A stretch of DNA of 33,846 nucleotides from an uncultured Prevotellaceae bacterium (GTDB lineage Bacteria > Bacteroidota > Bacteroidia > Bacteroidales > Bacteroidaceae). The stretch spans positions 1 through 33,846 of the forward strand of contig ONLU01000038.1 in the NCBI GenBank assembly GCA_900318795.1, read 5' to 3'. A model generated the notes under the pieces. That model saw only the letters and a list, made by a program, of their open reading frames with translations, was not told the origin of the DNA and searched no databases. A program made the position numbers and the translations under genes. This document shows, piece after piece, positions 8,313 through 17,044 of the stretch (its first letter is position 1; each line of letters starts with the position of its first letter).

Positions 8313-8406
8313 ACAACAGGGGTCTGAACAAGCGCAGACCTCCAAAACAACAACAAAAAAAGGGTCTGATAAACGCTTGTTCAAACCCCATCCCCTTACA
8401 TAGGGG
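8313..8406. repeat. palindromic intergenic element, copy 2
   Basis: This has the same architecture as the element at 1485-1579. Left arm GGGGTCTGAACAAGCG (8319-8334) pairs with 8374-8389 with one mismatch. The inner stem is CAGACC (8335-8340)/GGTCTG (8363-8368), and the 3' mini-hairpin is CCCC(8392-8395)...GGGG(8403-8406). Arms are conserved while the loop differs, and it again ends just upstream of an ATG (8415). Confidence 0.85.
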
Positions 8407-8414
8407 CATACATT

Positions 8415-8972
8415 ATGGACGAACAACTGAAACAAATAGGCGAGCGTTTGCGTGGACTACGCGACGTACTGGACATTCCTGTGAGCGAAATGGCCGAGAC
8501 CATCGGTATCTCTTCGGAGAAGTATGAAATGATAGAAAAAGGCGAGGCGGACATCACTATCTCGAACTTGATGAAGATAGCCAAGAAGTATGGCATATCA
8601 ACTGAGGAGCTCATCTTCGCCGAAACACCTCACATGAAGAGCTACTTCGTAGTACGAGACGGACAAGGCGTGAGCATCGAGCGTACCAAGGCTTATAAGT
8701 ACCAGTCGTTGGTGTCAGGTTTCGTTGGCCATAAGGCAGATGTGTTCATTGTGACCGTCGAGCCCAAACCTGAAGCCCACGTAGTGTACAAAAACTCACA
8801 CGCCGGACAAGAGTTCAACCTCGTTCTAGAGGGTAAGATGGAACTCTACATCGGTGGAAAGACTATCGTGCTGGAAGAGGGCGACAGCATCTACTTTGAC
8901 TCAACAAAGCCCCACGGCATGCTGGCCGTAGGCAATAAACCGGTAAAATTCCTCGCATTTACAGTTGAATAA
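8415..8972 (+). CDS. XRE-family regulator with C-terminal cupin
   Basis: This 185-residue protein has an N-terminal Cro/C1-type helix-turn-helix (residues ~6-62). A cupin barrel (residues ~95-183) carries the HAGQEFNLVLEGKMELYIGG and GDSIYFDSTKPHGM motifs of the RmlC type. Such HTH-cupin proteins sense a small metabolite and often regulate the adjoining gene. Here the next gene, 10 nt away, is an acyl-CoA/acetate ligase. Ligand and targets are unknown. Confidence 0.88.
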   Translation: MDEQLKQIGERLRGLRDVLDIPVSEMAETIGISSEKYEMIEKGEADITISNLMKIAKKYGISTEELIFAETPHMKSYFVVRDGQGVSIERTKAYKYQSLVSGFVGHKADVFIVTVEPKPEAHVVYKNSHAGQEFNLVLEGKMELYIGGKTIVLEEGDSIYFDSTKPHGMLAVGNKPVKFLAFTVE

Positions 8973-8982
8973 CACAAAGACT

Positions 8983-10647
8983 ATGGTAGAAAGATTTTTA
9001 AAACAGACCCATTTCGAGTCTGTGGAGGATTACAACAAACATCTGGAGTTCATCATTCCAGAGAACTTTAACTTTGCCTATGACGTGATGGACGCGTGGG
9101 CAGAAGAGAAGCCCGAGGGGCTGGCCCTGTTGTGGACTAATGACCAGGGCGAAGAGATACGTGCCACGTTCAAGGATCTGAAGGAACAGTCGGACCAGGC
9201 TGCCAGCTACTTCCTGTCGCTGGGCATCGGCAAGAACGACCCCGTCATGCTCATCCTGAAACGCCGCTATGAGTGGTGGGTTGTCATGCTGGCGTTGTGT
9301 AAGATTGGTGCTGTGGTCATTCCTGCCACCCACATGCTGACCAAGCACGACATCGTTTACCGTAACACCCGTGCCTCTGTCAAGGCCATCGTATGCGTAG
9401 ACGACCCCTACGTCGTCAGTCAGATACAAGCTGCCAAGGCAGAAAGTCCGACCGTCAAGCAGTACATCACCATTACCGACCACGGCAAGCCCATTCCCGA
9501 GGGCTTCCACGACTACCAGTCGGAATGGCAGCAGGCACCGAAGTTTGTGAAGCCGACCTTTGTCAACGACAACGACGACACCATGCTGATGTACTTCACC
9601 AGCGGTACCAGCGGCGAGCCCAAGATGGTGGCTCATGACTACCTGTACGCCATGGGGCACCTGACAACGGGTGTCTTCTGGCACAACCTGCATGAGGGTT
9701 CGCTACATCTGACCGTGGCCGACACAGGCTGGGGAAAGGCCGTTTGGGGTAAGTTCTACGGCCAGTGGTTTGCCGGTGCAACGGTATTCGTCTTCGACCA
9801 TGAGAAGTTCAATGCTGACACCTTGCTGCGACAAATAGAGAAGTACCGTGTGACGTCGTTCTGCGCTCCTCCCACCATCTATCGATTCATGATTCGCGAG
9901 GATTTGTCGAAGTACGACCTTTCTTCACTTGAATATTGTACTACAGCAGGCGAGGCCCTGAACCCAGCTGTCTTCGACAAGTTCAAGGAGAAGACCGGTA
10001 TCCAGATGATGGAGGGTTTCGGCCAGACCGAAACCACCATGACGCTGGGCACTTTCCCCTGGATGACGCCCAAGCCCGGCAGCATGGGTATTCCCAATGC
10101 ACAGTACGACATCGATCTGCTGCGTGCCGACGGCACCTCGTGCGAGGACGGTGAGAAGGGTGAGATTGTTGTCCGCGTGGGCGACAAAAAGCCCGTAGGC
10201 CTGTTCAAAGGCTATTATCGCGACGATGAGAAGACCCGGGAGGCTTGGCACGACGGCATCTACCATACCGGAGACATGGCCTGGCGCGATGAGGACGGCT
10301 ATTACTGGTTTGAAGGTCGCATTGACGACGTCATCAAGTCCAGCGGCTACCGCATTGGTCCGTTCGAGGTCGAGAGTGCGCTGATGACCCATCCCGCCGT
10401 TGTGGAGTGTGCCATCACGGGCGTCCCCGACGACATTCGCGGCATGGTGGTCAAGGCTACCGTCGTACTGGGCAAGGAGTGGAAGGACAAGGCTGGCGAC
10501 GACCTCATCAAGGAGTTGCAGCAGCATGTCAAGAAGGAAACCGCTCCATACAAATACCCCCGTATCGTGGAGTTCGTAGATGAGCTGCCCAAGACCATCT
10601 CAGGCAAGATACGCCGCGTGGAAATCAGAGAAAAAGACGCTAAATGA
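8983..10647 (+). CDS. AMP-dependent acyl-CoA/acetyl-CoA synthetase
   Basis: This 554-residue enzyme of the adenylate-forming (ANL) family activates a carboxylate with ATP and joins it to CoA. It has the AMP/phosphate loop MYFTSGTSGEPK at residues ~203-214 and motif EGFGQTETT near 350. The hinge HTGDMAWRDEDGYYWFEGR is followed by the C-terminal PKTISGKIRR with catalytic Lys542. The overall pattern resembles the medium-chain acyl-CoA ligase/acetyl-CoA synthetase group. ATG 8983 is preferred over the in-frame TTG 8965, which overlaps the regulator. It overlaps proB by 4 nt. What an acyl-CoA ligase does inside an arginine/proline operon is unclear; supply of an acyl-CoA for glutamate acylation is one speculation. 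Confidence 0.9.
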   Translation: MVERFLKQTHFESVEDYNKHLEFIIPENFNFAYDVMDAWAEEKPEGLALLWTNDQGEEIRATFKDLKEQSDQAASYFLSLGIGKNDPVMLILKRRYEWWVVMLALCKIGAVVIPATHMLTKHDIVYRNTRASVKAIVCVDDPYVVSQIQAAKAESPTVKQYITITDHGKPIPEGFHDYQSEWQQAPKFVKPTFVNDNDDTMLMYFTSGTSGEPKMVAHDYLYAMGHLTTGVFWHNLHEGSLHLTVADTGWGKAVWGKFYGQWFAGATVFVFDHEKFNADTLLRQIEKYRVTSFCAPPTIYRFMIREDLSKYDLSSLEYCTTAGEALNPAVFDKFKEKTGIQMMEGFGQTETTMTLGTFPWMTPKPGSMGIPNAQYDIDLLRADGTSCEDGEKGEIVVRVGDKKPVGLFKGYYRDDEKTREAWHDGIYHTGDMAWRDEDGYYWFEGRIDDVIKSSGYRIGPFEVESALMTHPAVVECAITGVPDDIRGMVVKATVVLGKEWKDKAGDDLIKELQQHVKKETAPYKYPRIVEFVDELPKTISGKIRRVEIREKDAK

Positions 10648-11420
10648 AGAAAAGAATAGTTGTTAAGATAGGTTCTAACGCACTGACACGTCCAGACGGG
10701 CGACTCGACGTGACGCGTATGTCGGCACTGGTGGATCAGATTGCCTGGCTGCGTCAACAGGACTTTGAGGTCATACTAGTATCGTCGGGAGCCGTAGCCT
10801 GTGGACGTCGCGAGCTAAAAGCCACCCACGAGCTGGACTCCGTGGAGCAGCGACAGCTGTTTTCGGCTATGGGCCAGGCCAAGCTCATCGGATTGTATTA
10901 CGACCTGTTCCGCGAATACCACATCCACGTCGGCCAGGTACTGACCATGAAGGAAAACTTCGAACCTGGCGAACAATACCGCAACCAGCAGGCCTGCATG
11001 CAGGTCATGCTGGAGAATGGTGTACTGCCCATCGTCAACGAGAACGACACTGTCAGCGTCACCGAACTGATGTTTACCGATAACGACGAGCTCAGTGGAC
11101 TCATTGCCCAAATGATGAAAGCCGACACACTGATTCTGCTGTCAAATATCGACGGAATCTTCACCGGAAACCCTGCCGACCCGCAATCGCAACTAATCAA
11201 GGAGGTGCTGCCGGGAACAGACTTGTCAGACTATATTCAGACAGAAAAGAGTTCTGCAGGACGTGGCGGCATGCAATCAAAATATGCCACAGCCATCAGT
11301 GTTCAACAAGCAAGCATCCGCGTCATCATTGCCAATGGCAAACGTGACAACATACTCATAGATTTGATAGAGAAAAAGAATCATGTACCACACACCGAAT
11401 TCATACCGTCATGCAACTAA
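10644..11420 (+). CDS. proB: glutamate 5-kinase (short form, no PUA domain)
   Basis: This enzyme phosphorylates glutamate to glutamyl-5-phosphate, the first and usually proline-inhibited step of proline synthesis. The 258 residues cover only the amino-acid-kinase domain: KIGSNALT at 8-15, VSSGAVACG near 46, NENDTVSV near 135 and the AGRGGMQSK signature near 210. The C-terminal PUA domain found in the ~367-residue E. coli enzyme is absent. Short ProB proteins are known, so this is a variant rather than a truncation. It overlaps both neighbours (4 nt upstream, 10 nt with proA). Confidence 0.93.
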   Translation: MKKRIVVKIGSNALTRPDGRLDVTRMSALVDQIAWLRQQDFEVILVSSGAVACGRRELKATHELDSVEQRQLFSAMGQAKLIGLYYDLFREYHIHVGQVLTMKENFEPGEQYRNQQACMQVMLENGVLPIVNENDTVSVTELMFTDNDELSGLIAQMMKADTLILLSNIDGIFTGNPADPQSQLIKEVLPGTDLSDYIQTEKSSAGRGGMQSKYATAISVQQASIRVIIANGKRDNILIDLIEKKNHVPHTEFIPSCN

Positions 11421-12658
11421 AAGAAACCTTTGAGAGAGTCCGGGCAGCCAGTAAAAGTCTCACTGCCCTGACTGACCAGCAGCGCAATGAAATATTGCAA
11501 GCTGTAGCCAATGCCATTATAGACTTCAAGGAACGTATTTTGGTCGCCAATGCGCAAGACTTGGCCAAGATGGCCCCTAAAAATCCGCTTTACGACCGAT
11601 TGCAACTGACTGAGAAACGGCTGAAAGACATTGCATCCGACATGCGTAATGTTGCCTCGCTGCCCTCGCCACTCGGACACGTCACCAAAGAGAAGACACT
11701 ACCTAACGGTCTGCGCCTACACCGTGTATCCGTTCCCTTCGGAGTTATCGGCATGATTTATGAGGCCCGCCCCAACGTCACATTCGATGTTTTCTCGCTC
11801 TGCTTCAAGAGTGGCAACGCCTGCGTACTGAAAGGCGGCTCAGATGCCGACCTGTCTAATCAGGCTGCCATTGAACTGATTCACGAGGTACTGCAACAAT
11901 ATGGTGTCAACCCAGACATCGCCACCTTGCTGCCTGCCACCCATGAGGCCACCGGCGAGTTGCTCAATGCCGTTGGGTACGTCGACCTCTGCATTCCCCG
12001 TGGCGGCCGTCGTCTCATCGATTTCGTACGCGACACTGCACGCATTCCTGTCATCGAGACTGGTGCCGGTGTAGTAAATACATACTTTGACAAAGAGGGC
12101 GACCTCGAGATGGGCAAGGCTATCGTCTGCAATGCCAAGACCCGCCGTGTTTCCGTCTGCAACGCCTTGGACTGTCTGCTTATCCACGAAGAACGTCTGG
12201 GCGACCTCTTCGAACTCGTCAAGCCCCTGCTCGACCACAAGGTGACTCTCTATGCCGACGGTCCTGCCTATCAGTTGCTTACGGGTCACTATCCCGCCAT
12301 CCTGCTGGAGCCCGCCACGGACGATTCGTTCGGCACAGAGTTCATGGACTATAAAATGGCCATCCGAACCGTATCGTCACTGAACGAAGCCATCGCTCAT
12401 ATCGACCGCTATGGCTCTGGCCATAGTGAGGCCATCATCACGCAGAACGAGGCTACGGCCCGTCGCTTCCAGCAGGCTGTCGACGCTGCCTGTGTCTATT
12501 GGAATGCACCCACCTCGTTTACCGACGGAGCCCAGTTCGGACTGGGAGCTGAAATAGGCATCTCCACGCAGAAGCTTGGCCCCCGCGGTCCTATGGCCTT
12601 AGAGGAAATCACCACTTATAAGTGGATTATCGAAGGCGAGGGACAAGTGAGGAAATAA
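11411..12658 (+). CDS. proA: gamma-glutamyl phosphate reductase
   Basis: This enzyme reduces glutamyl-5-phosphate to glutamate semialdehyde with NADPH, channelling from ProB. It is 415 residues, the standard length. It belongs to the aldehyde-dehydrogenase superfamily: substrate region [10 protein letters not shown] near residue 115, KGGSDA near 140, and catalytic Cys250 in [13 protein letters not shown]. The start codon lies within the proB 3' end (10-nt overlap), so coupled translation is likely. Proline synthesis (proB, proA, proC) is thus complete in the window. Confidence 0.95.
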   Translation: MQLKETFERVRAASKSLTALTDQQRNEILQAVANAIIDFKERILVANAQDLAKMAPKNPLYDRLQLTEKRLKDIASDMRNVASLPSPLGHVTKEKTLPNGLRLHRVSVPFGVIGMIYEARPNVTFDVFSLCFKSGNACVLKGGSDADLSNQAAIELIHEVLQQYGVNPDIATLLPATHEATGELLNAVGYVDLCIPRGGRRLIDFVRDTARIPVIETGAGVVNTYFDKEGDLEMGKAIVCNAKTRRVSVCNALDCLLIHEERLGDLFELVKPLLDHKVTLYADGPAYQLLTGHYPAILLEPATDDSFGTEFMDYKMAIRTVSSLNEAIAHIDRYGSGHSEAIITQNEATARRFQQAVDAACVYWNAPTSFTDGAQFGLGAEIGISTQKLGPRGPMALEEITTYKWIIEGEGQVRK

Positions 12659-12724
12659 TATTCCTCCAATCTCCCCGAGGAAGAGATGAGTAAGAACAAA
12701 TAAAAGTAGTAATAACCAATAGAT

Positions 12725-13687
12725 ATGCATACATTTATAAACGTACAAGACATCGGCCCGTTAGATAAAGCGATGGCCGAAGCATTTGAGATTAAGAACG
12801 ACCGTTTCAAGTATCAGTATCTGGGTAAGAACAAGACGCTGATGATGATTTTCTTTAATAACAGTCTGCGTACTCGTCTGTCCACGCAGAAAGCTGCCAT
12901 GAACCTAGGCATGAACGTAATCGTTCTTGATGTGAATGCAGGTGCTTGGAAACTGGAAACTGAGCGTGGCGTCATCATGGACGGCGACAAGTCAGAACAT
13001 CTGCTCGAGGCCATTCCCGTCATGGGATGCTACTGCGACATGATTGGTGTACGCTCCTTTGCAGGACTCACCGACCGCGAGTACGACTATGCAGAGACCG
13101 TACTTCAGCAGTTCATCAAGTACAGCGGCAAGCCCGTCTTCGCTATGGAGACGGCCACCGTGCATCCCCTGCAGGCCTTTGCCGATCTCATTACCATCGA
13201 GGAGTATAAAAAGGTAGAACGGCCAAAGGTCGTGTTGACCTGGGCCCCCCACTGCCGTGCACTACCTCAGGCTGTGCCCAACTCGTTTGCCCAGTGGATG
13301 AATGCCGCTGACGTGGATTTCGTCATCACTCACCCAGAAGGATACGAGCTCGACCCGAATTTCGTGGGAAATGCATGTGTGGAGTACGACCAGCGTAAAG
13401 CCTTTGAGGGTGCTGACTTCATCTACGCCAAGAACTGGTCGAACCCCGGTGTTACCAATCCTGCCGACTATGGTAAGATAACCTCTAAAGACATGTCGTG
13501 GACGGTAGACACCCAGCACATGTCGTGGACCAACAATGGCAAGTTCATGCACTGTCTGCCCGTTCGCCGCGGGCTTATCGTCACCGACGACGTCATCGAG
13601 TCTGAAAATTCCATTGTCATCCCAGAGGCTGCCAACCGCGAAATCAGCTGTTCAGTGGTCATCAAACGAATGCTCGAAACCCTATGA
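12725..13687 (+). CDS. argF': N-succinylornithine carbamoyltransferase
   Basis: This enzyme transfers the carbamoyl group from carbamoyl phosphate to N-succinyl-L-ornithine. It is the 320-residue Bacteroides type, clearly different from classical ArgF. The carbamoyl-phosphate site appears as FFNNSLRTRLST (residues 43-54, in place of SxRTR), and HCLPVRRG lies near 278. The residue that separates succinyl- from acetylornithine specificity (Pro90 in B. fragilis SOTCase, Glu92 in Xanthomonas AOTCase) is Ser90 here. Published work, as I recall it, found that Ser at this site supports succinylornithine use. A small hairpin (12660-12681) and 66 nt separate it from proA. It overlaps the next gene by 4 nt. 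Confidence 0.92.
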   Translation: MHTFINVQDIGPLDKAMAEAFEIKNDRFKYQYLGKNKTLMMIFFNNSLRTRLSTQKAAMNLGMNVIVLDVNAGAWKLETERGVIMDGDKSEHLLEAIPVMGCYCDMIGVRSFAGLTDREYDYAETVLQQFIKYSGKPVFAMETATVHPLQAFADLITIEEYKKVERPKVVLTWAPHCRALPQAVPNSFAQWMNAADVDFVITHPEGYELDPNFVGNACVEYDQRKAFEGADFIYAKNWSNPGVTNPADYGKITSKDMSWTVDTQHMSWTNNGKFMHCLPVRRGLIVTDDVIESENSIVIPEAANREISCSVVIKRMLETL

Positions 13688-14709
13688 TTTCCTTTGAATG
13701 CGACTATAACAACGGGGCGCACCCGAAGGTGCTCGAGAACCTCATGAAATACAATGGTGCCAATCCGACACCATATGGTTTCGACGAGTTCAGCGACCGC
13801 GCCAAAGAGCGCATCCGCGAGGCCATCGGAATGCCCGACGCCCAGATATTCTTCCTGACAGGCGGCACGCAAACCAATGCCACCACCATCGACTCCATGC
13901 TCTATCAGTATGAGGGCGTCATTTGTGCTGACACTGGACACATCAATGTCCACGAAGCAGGCGCCGTTGAGTTCACAGAACATAAGATTATTACGTTGCC
14001 CAACCATCAGGGACGTCTAGATGCCAAAGAACTCGAGAAGTATCTTGACGATTACATGCACGACGGCAGCAGAGAGCATGCAGTCTATCCCGGACTGGTC
14101 TACATCACGTTCCCAACGGAATATGGTACGCTCTACACTGCTCAGGAGCTGGACCAAATATATAAAGTATGCCAAGCGTACAACATTCCCCTCTATATCG
14201 ACGGAGCGCGACTGGGTTATGGCCTGATGGCCGACGAATGCGATATCACCCTACCCTGGCTGGCTCGCCATTGCGACGTATTCTACATTGGCGGCACAAA
14301 GATTGGTGCCCTGTGTGGCGAGGCCGTCGTATTCTGCGGTCGCCAGGCGCACAAACACTTCTTCTCTATCCAAAAGCAGCATGGTGCCGTTATAGCCAAG
14401 GGAGCTCTCATTGGCCTACAGTTTGATGCATTGTTCACAGACAATCTCTACTTTGACATCTCACGACATGCCATTGAGAAGGCCATGCAGATGAAACAAA
14501 TCTTCCAACAAAAAGGCTATGAGTTCTACATCGACTCACCCACCAATCAGCAGTTTGTCATCTTGCACAACAATACTGTAGAACGCCTACAGGATAAGAT
14601 TGACTTCAGCCATTGGGGCAAGGCAGACATCCAACATACCATCTGCCGATTCGTCACCTCGTGGGCGACGACCGATGAAGACCTTAACGAATTGAAGCGC
14701 CTCTTATAA
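13684..14709 (+). CDS. ltaE: low-specificity L-threonine aldolase family PLP enzyme
   Basis: This 341-residue fold-type I PLP enzyme cleaves threonine or allo-threonine to glycine and acetaldehyde. The PLP lysine is Lys206 in YIGGTKIGALCGEAVVF, and FLTGGTQTNATTIDSML near residue 60 binds cofactor phosphate. It starts inside the argF' stop (ATGA), so it is the last gene of the long argD operon, closed by a terminator. Some relatives act on other beta-hydroxy amino acids, so the exact substrate is open. Confidence 0.87.
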   Translation: MISFECDYNNGAHPKVLENLMKYNGANPTPYGFDEFSDRAKERIREAIGMPDAQIFFLTGGTQTNATTIDSMLYQYEGVICADTGHINVHEAGAVEFTEHKIITLPNHQGRLDAKELEKYLDDYMHDGSREHAVYPGLVYITFPTEYGTLYTAQELDQIYKVCQAYNIPLYIDGARLGYGLMADECDITLPWLARHCDVFYIGGTKIGALCGEAVVFCGRQAHKHFFSIQKQHGAVIAKGALIGLQFDALFTDNLYFDISRHAIEKAMQMKQIFQQKGYEFYIDSPTNQQFVILHNNTVERLQDKIDFSHWGKADIQHTICRFVTSWATTDEDLNELKRLL

Positions 14710-14730
14710 GTGGCGCTTCATTAGTTTTTT
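14693..14730 (+). terminator. terminator at the end of the argD operon
   Basis: A 9-bp stem (TGAAGCGCC 14693-14701 with GGCGCTTCA 14712-14720) spans the threonine-aldolase stop codon and is followed by TTAGTTTTTT. The hairpin also overlaps the 3' end of the convergent pectinesterase gene. Confidence 0.8.
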
Positions 14731-15756
14731 GGCTTTCTTTTCTGTCTGCCTGATGACCTTCTGGGGATTCCAGTCGAGGAAGACTCGCTTGACGGTGTAA
14801 CGCTTGGCCTCGTCGGCTGTAAGAATGGTCTCTACAGGATTCTTCTCGTCCTTGAGGGTGAAGGTGACGACATTGCTGCGAGGGGTGATGTCGCGGCCCT
14901 GGGCGTCGATGGTGCCATACTCTTTGAAGTCATTTTGGATGGTGCGCATACCATGGCTGTCAAAGCGTGTGGGATTGAGTCTCTCAGGCGTCAGCAGAGT
15001 GGTATGGAGCCAAATGCTATGCGGGGTACCGCTCCAGCCTCGTGCATACTCGAAGTTAGAAACGATATTCTCAACAGTGCAATGGTTGAAAATGTAGCCC
15101 CACTGGGTCTTCGACGTCTTGGGGGCGGTGATAACATTGCGCCCGCTGCCGTCGAGGGTGCGCTTCTCGGTGACCAGTCGGCAACGCTCGAACCAAACGT
15201 CTCCATCGCCACAAATGAAGTCGACGGTGCCGTGAATCTCCGAGTCCTGAAAGTAGAGCTGGCACTGGTCGTTGTCGGAATAGTAGGTATCCTGGTAGGA
15301 AAGCAGTCGCACGCGGTTGCAAATGGTGTGAGTTCCCTTGTCGTGCAGAGTAGCGGCCCGTCCGGCAGCACCTGCAGCATAGTAGTCGAGGGCGTTCTTC
15401 AAGGTCAGATCCTGAAAATAGTTTTCTGAGCCACGGTTCTGGATGACAGCGGTCTTGCTAAGTCCTTCGTTCTTGACGTCGGGTTTGTTCTGAATGACTG
15501 TACCCGACATACTCTGTCCTATAAGTGCGATGTGATGTCCCGTAATGCGGGTGAGCACACGTTCGCCAAGATCATAGAAACCGTCGGGAATGAGGATGTA
15601 GAGTGGCTTGGCATCCTTGTCGGCATTCAACTCGTTAGCCTGACTGATGGCATCCAACAGGCTTTGCGTACTACCCTTCTCGACCAAAATCACACGCTGG
15701 GCAAGACATCCCAACGCCATCAACACACATGTAAAAACAACAAATAATCGCTTCAT
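14704..15756 (-). CDS. pectin methylesterase (carbohydrate esterase family 8), exported
   Basis: This enzyme demethylates pectin galacturonate, releasing methanol. The 350-residue protein starts MKRLFVVFTCVLMALGCLAQ, a signal peptide most likely cleaved after the Gln (the Cys context is a poor lipobox). It is a right-handed beta-helix with CE8 signatures: QDTYYSDNDQCQL (Asp156) and GTVDFICG (Asp179 as nucleophile), plus the RGWSGTP substrate arginine motif. A further in-frame start 17 codons upstream is rejected because it would span the promoter boxes at 15777-15808. It suggests use of plant cell-wall polysaccharide. It is a lone gene, convergent with the arginine operon. Confidence 0.9.
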   Translation of the reverse strand: MKRLFVVFTCVLMALGCLAQRVILVEKGSTQSLLDAISQANELNADKDAKPLYILIPDGFYDLGERVLTRITGHHIALIGQSMSGTVIQNKPDVKNEGLSKTAVIQNRGSENYFQDLTLKNALDYYAAGAAGRAATLHDKGTHTICNRVRLLSYQDTYYSDNDQCQLYFQDSEIHGTVDFICGDGDVWFERCRLVTEKRTLDGSGRNVITAPKTSKTQWGYIFNHCTVENIVSNFEYARGWSGTPHSIWLHTTLLTPERLNPTRFDSHGMRTIQNDFKEYGTIDAQGRDITPRSNVVTFTLKDEKNPVETILTADEAKRYTVKRVFLDWNPQKVIRQTEKKAKKLMKRHL

Positions 15757-15776
15757 TCCAGTTAGTAATTTGAGTG

Positions 15777-15808
15777 CAAAGATAACTCTTTTTAAGCACA
15801 ATCGCAAA
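15777..15808 (-). promoter_or_regulatory. pectinesterase promoter
   Basis: On the minus strand: TTTG (15805-15808), 20 nt, TATCTTTG (15777-15784), consensus. The ATG lies 20 nt further on. On the + strand nearby, TACCTTTG at 15849-15856 can serve as the -7 box for the tRNA, but it has no matching TTTG. Confidence 0.8.
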
Positions 15809-15909
15809 TTTTTTCCTCCAAAAGTGCACGTAATTCAAAAAATAAGCGTACCTTTGCACCCGGTTTATGAAAACCATCTACGATTGTGTAGTGCCACAAT
15901 TGTAGAAAT

Positions 15910-15985
15910 CGGGATGTAGCGCAGTTGGTAGCGCACTACGTTCGGGACGTAGGGGTCGGGCGTTCGAGTCGCCTCATCCCGACCA
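15910..15985 (+). tRNA. tRNA-Pro (anticodon CGG)
   Basis: Full cloverleaf: acceptor CGGGATG/CATCCCG, D-arm GCGC-GCGC, anticodon stem CTACG/CGTAG around loop TTCGGGA (anticodon CGG, reads CCG), T-loop TTCGAGT, discriminator A and encoded CCA (15983-15985). Confidence 0.96.
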
Positions 15986-15993
15986 AGAAAGGA

Positions 15994-16033
15994 ACAAAGT
16001 GGCTGAGCAATCTCGGTCACTTTGTATTTTTTT
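15994..16033 (+). terminator. terminator after tRNA-Pro
   Basis: A 14-bp stem (ACAAAGTG 15994-16001 with CACTTTGT 16018-16025, extended inward by GCTGAG/CTCGGT with two wobbles) is followed by a 7-T run at 16027-16033. Confidence 0.88.
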
Positions 16034-16068
16034 ACAAACAACTAAGTATTAGACAAAGCAAATCCAAG

Positions 16069-16995
16069 ATGAGAGACAACAAAGCGCTGATAGCGCATCT
16101 GAGCATGTTCGGAGCCTGTGCGGGCTGGGGACTGATGGCTCCCGTCGGCAAGGACGCCATGACGCATGGGTTCGACGGCATCACGATGGTGACCTTCCGG
16201 GTAGTCGGAGCCTGTGCGCTGTTTCTGATAGCGTCGCTGTTCGCAAAGAAGGAAAGAGTGCCGACAAAAGACAAATTTATGTTCATCGGAGCAGCCATCT
16301 TCGGACTGGTGTGCAACCAGTGTTGCTATACGCTGGGACTGAGCATGACATCGCCCATTAACGCCAGCATTGTCACTACCTCGATGCCTATCTTTGCCAT
16401 GCTGCTGGCGGCCCTCATTCTGAAGGAGCCCATCACGGGAAAGAAGGCCCTGGGTGTACTGATGGGCTGTTCGGGAGCATTGATTCTGATTCTGACATCA
16501 GCAGTTCATGCCAGCGACAAGGTGGGCGACATCCGTGGCGATGTGCTGTGCCTGTTTGCGCAGTTCTCGTTCGCTCTGTACCTATCGCTTTTCAATCCGC
16601 TCATCCGCCGCTATAATGTGTTCACCATCAACAAATACATGTTCTCATGGGCCACGCTGATATTGCTACCGTTTACCTTCGGGCATGTCAGCGAAGTAGT
16701 GGCACAACCCATTCCCGTCAAGACTTGGTGGGAGGTAGCCTATGTAGTATGCGTGGGCACGTTCCTCGGTTATATCTTGACCATGATAGGACAGCGCACG
16801 CTGCGCCCCACCGTTGTATCGGTATATAACTACGTGCAACCTATCGTCTCGGTAGCAGCCTCACTGCTAATGGGTATCGGTGTGCTGAAGCCGACACACG
16901 CACTGGCAGTGGTATTGGTGTTCAGTGGTGTATGGCTCGTGACAAAGTCCAAGTCACGACACGACATGGAATCAGAAAAGGAAAAGAAAGGATAA
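16069..16995 (+). CDS. EamA/DMT-family transporter
   Basis: The 308-residue integral membrane protein has about ten hydrophobic segments in two homologous EamA halves (residues ~8-140 and ~160-295). It keeps the typical PVGKDAM and NQCCYTLGLSMTSPINASIV stretches of drug/metabolite exporters. The C-terminus ends in a charged tail (KSRHDMESEKEKKG) on the cytoplasmic side. Start ATG 16069 follows the tRNA terminator; earlier in-frame starts would fall inside the tRNA. Substrate cannot be told from sequence. Confidence 0.88.
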   Translation: MRDNKALIAHLSMFGACAGWGLMAPVGKDAMTHGFDGITMVTFRVVGACALFLIASLFAKKERVPTKDKFMFIGAAIFGLVCNQCCYTLGLSMTSPINASIVTTSMPIFAMLLAALILKEPITGKKALGVLMGCSGALILILTSAVHASDKVGDIRGDVLCLFAQFSFALYLSLFNPLIRRYNVFTINKYMFSWATLILLPFTFGHVSEVVAQPIPVKTWWEVAYVVCVGTFLGYILTMIGQRTLRPTVVSVYNYVQPIVSVAASLLMGIGVLKPTHALAVVLVFSGVWLVTKSKSRHDMESEKEKKG

Positions 16996-17010
16996 ATAAG
17001 TAAAAAAAGA

Positions 17011-17044
17011 AAAAGGGTGACTATTCATTACGGTCACCCTTTTT
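17011..17044. terminator. bidirectional terminator
   Basis: AAAAGGGTGAC (17011-17021) pairs with GTCACCCTTTT (17033-17043), giving A/T-flanked hairpins on both strands between the convergent transporter and FKBP genes. It includes the last codons of the FKBP gene. Confidence 0.85.

Noticed and set aside
8965-8985. TTG start for the acyl-CoA ligase
   Set aside because: It would overlap the regulator; ATG 8983 has better spacing and matches family N-termini.
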